Below are positions 5,644-5,914 of a DNA stretch of 5,914 nucleotides, piece after piece. The DNA comes from Paracoccaceae bacterium (GTDB lineage: Bacteria > Pseudomonadota > Alphaproteobacteria > Rhodobacterales > Rhodobacteraceae). The translations under genes were made by a program, and so were the position numbers. Location: the NCBI GenBank assembly GCA_002401945.1, contig NVUP01000024.1:29742-35655 (forward strand). The letters are read 5' to 3'. The notes under the pieces were generated by a model, which worked only from the letters and a program-made list of their open reading frames with translations, made no database searches and was not told where the DNA came from. Position 1 is the first letter of the stretch, and each line of letters starts with the position of its first letter.

Positions 5644-5914
5644 ATGATTGATGCCACCGATACAAAACTCCTCGCCGCATTACAGACAGATGCACATCTG
5701 ACCGCACAGCAGTTAGGCGAGCTATTGAACCTCTCGCCCAGTCAGGCCGGACGGCGCCGTCAGCGGCTGGAAAATGAGGGCTATATCCAGGGATACTTCG
5801 CCCGGCTTGACCCCGCCAAACTAGGGTTGCAGGTCCAGGGGTTTGTGCAGGTTCACCTCGGCAGTCATGGCCCCAAACAATCAGCCAGTTTCGCCAGTCT
5901 GGTCAGCACCCGCC
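5644..5914 (+). CDS. Lrp/AsnC-family transcriptional regulator, 3'-truncated by window edge
   Basis: The first 90 codons of a DNA-binding regulator are visible; the full family length is about 150-160 aa. The opening MIDATDTKLLAALQTDAHLT is the typical first helix. It is followed by the helix-turn-helix TAQQLGELLNLSPSQAGRRR (20-39), RLENEGYIQGYFARLDP (41-57), and the hinge into the RAM ligand-binding domain (KLGLQVQGFVQVHLG, 59-73). RAM domains bind amino acids or related small molecules, but the ligand-binding part is outside the window. Only a weak GGA at 5632-5634 precedes the ATG, at a spacing of 9 nt; no other in-frame start is near and the protein begins exactly at the family's first helix. 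The gene is divergent from hppD across 144 bp. By context it probably senses an aromatic amino acid or catabolic intermediate and controls hppD and itself; that is inference from position only. Confidence 0.92.
   Translation, partial: MIDATDTKLLAALQTDAHLTAQQLGELLNLSPSQAGRRRQRLENEGYIQGYFARLDPAKLGLQVQGFVQVHLGSHGPKQSASFASLVSTR

Noticed and set aside
5188..5647. Open frames on the + strand over the 5' end of hppD and its upstream region
   Set aside because: They run antisense to a confidently identified gene and have no ribosome site or protein family character.

Overview
The window looks like chromosomal DNA of an alphaproteobacterium, most likely a marine Rhodobacteraceae (Roseobacter-group) member. 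The clues are moderate-to-high GC, family signatures in the encoded proteins, and a large Pro/Ala-rich membrane protein with repeated R-P-x-x-R-P motifs of a kind I associate with that family. The assignment comes from recall of protein families, not from a search. I see no IS element, CRISPR array, tRNA, rRNA or prophage gene, and the coding regions look compositionally uniform.

Layout: (1) 1-835, + strand: the C-terminal two thirds of a PLP-dependent O-acetylhomoserine sulfhydrylase (methionine/cysteine sulfur assimilation). (2) 855-884: a strong GC-rich hairpin with A and T tracts, placed to terminate this gene and the gene facing it. (3) 886-1608, - strand: a secreted SIMPL/DUF541 (BP26-like) periplasmic protein. 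(4) 1609-1779: a divergent intergenic region with a small perfect dyad. (5) 1780-4344, + strand: an 854-residue bitopic inner-membrane protein with no standard name. Its N-terminus resembles GspL/PilM-type actin-fold platform proteins and its C-terminus resembles the GspC/PilP homology region, with long disordered linkers on both sides of one membrane helix. (6) 4345-4404: a 60-bp convergent gap with an 8-bp stem. (7) 4405-5499, - strand: a complete 4-hydroxyphenylpyruvate dioxygenase (hppD) of tyrosine catabolism. (8) 5500-5643: a divergent regulatory region with repeated TTTGC elements. (9) 5644-5914, + strand: the start of an Lrp/AsnC-family regulator, running off the window and placed to control hppD.

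The genes do not form one operon. Each complete gene appears to be its own transcription unit, with alternating convergent and divergent arrangement. The clearest functional link is the divergent hppD / Lrp-AsnC pair. The item most worth following up is the 854-residue protein, which appears to put both ends of a type II secretion/type IV pilus inner-membrane platform into one polypeptide, with no secretion or pilus gene in view.
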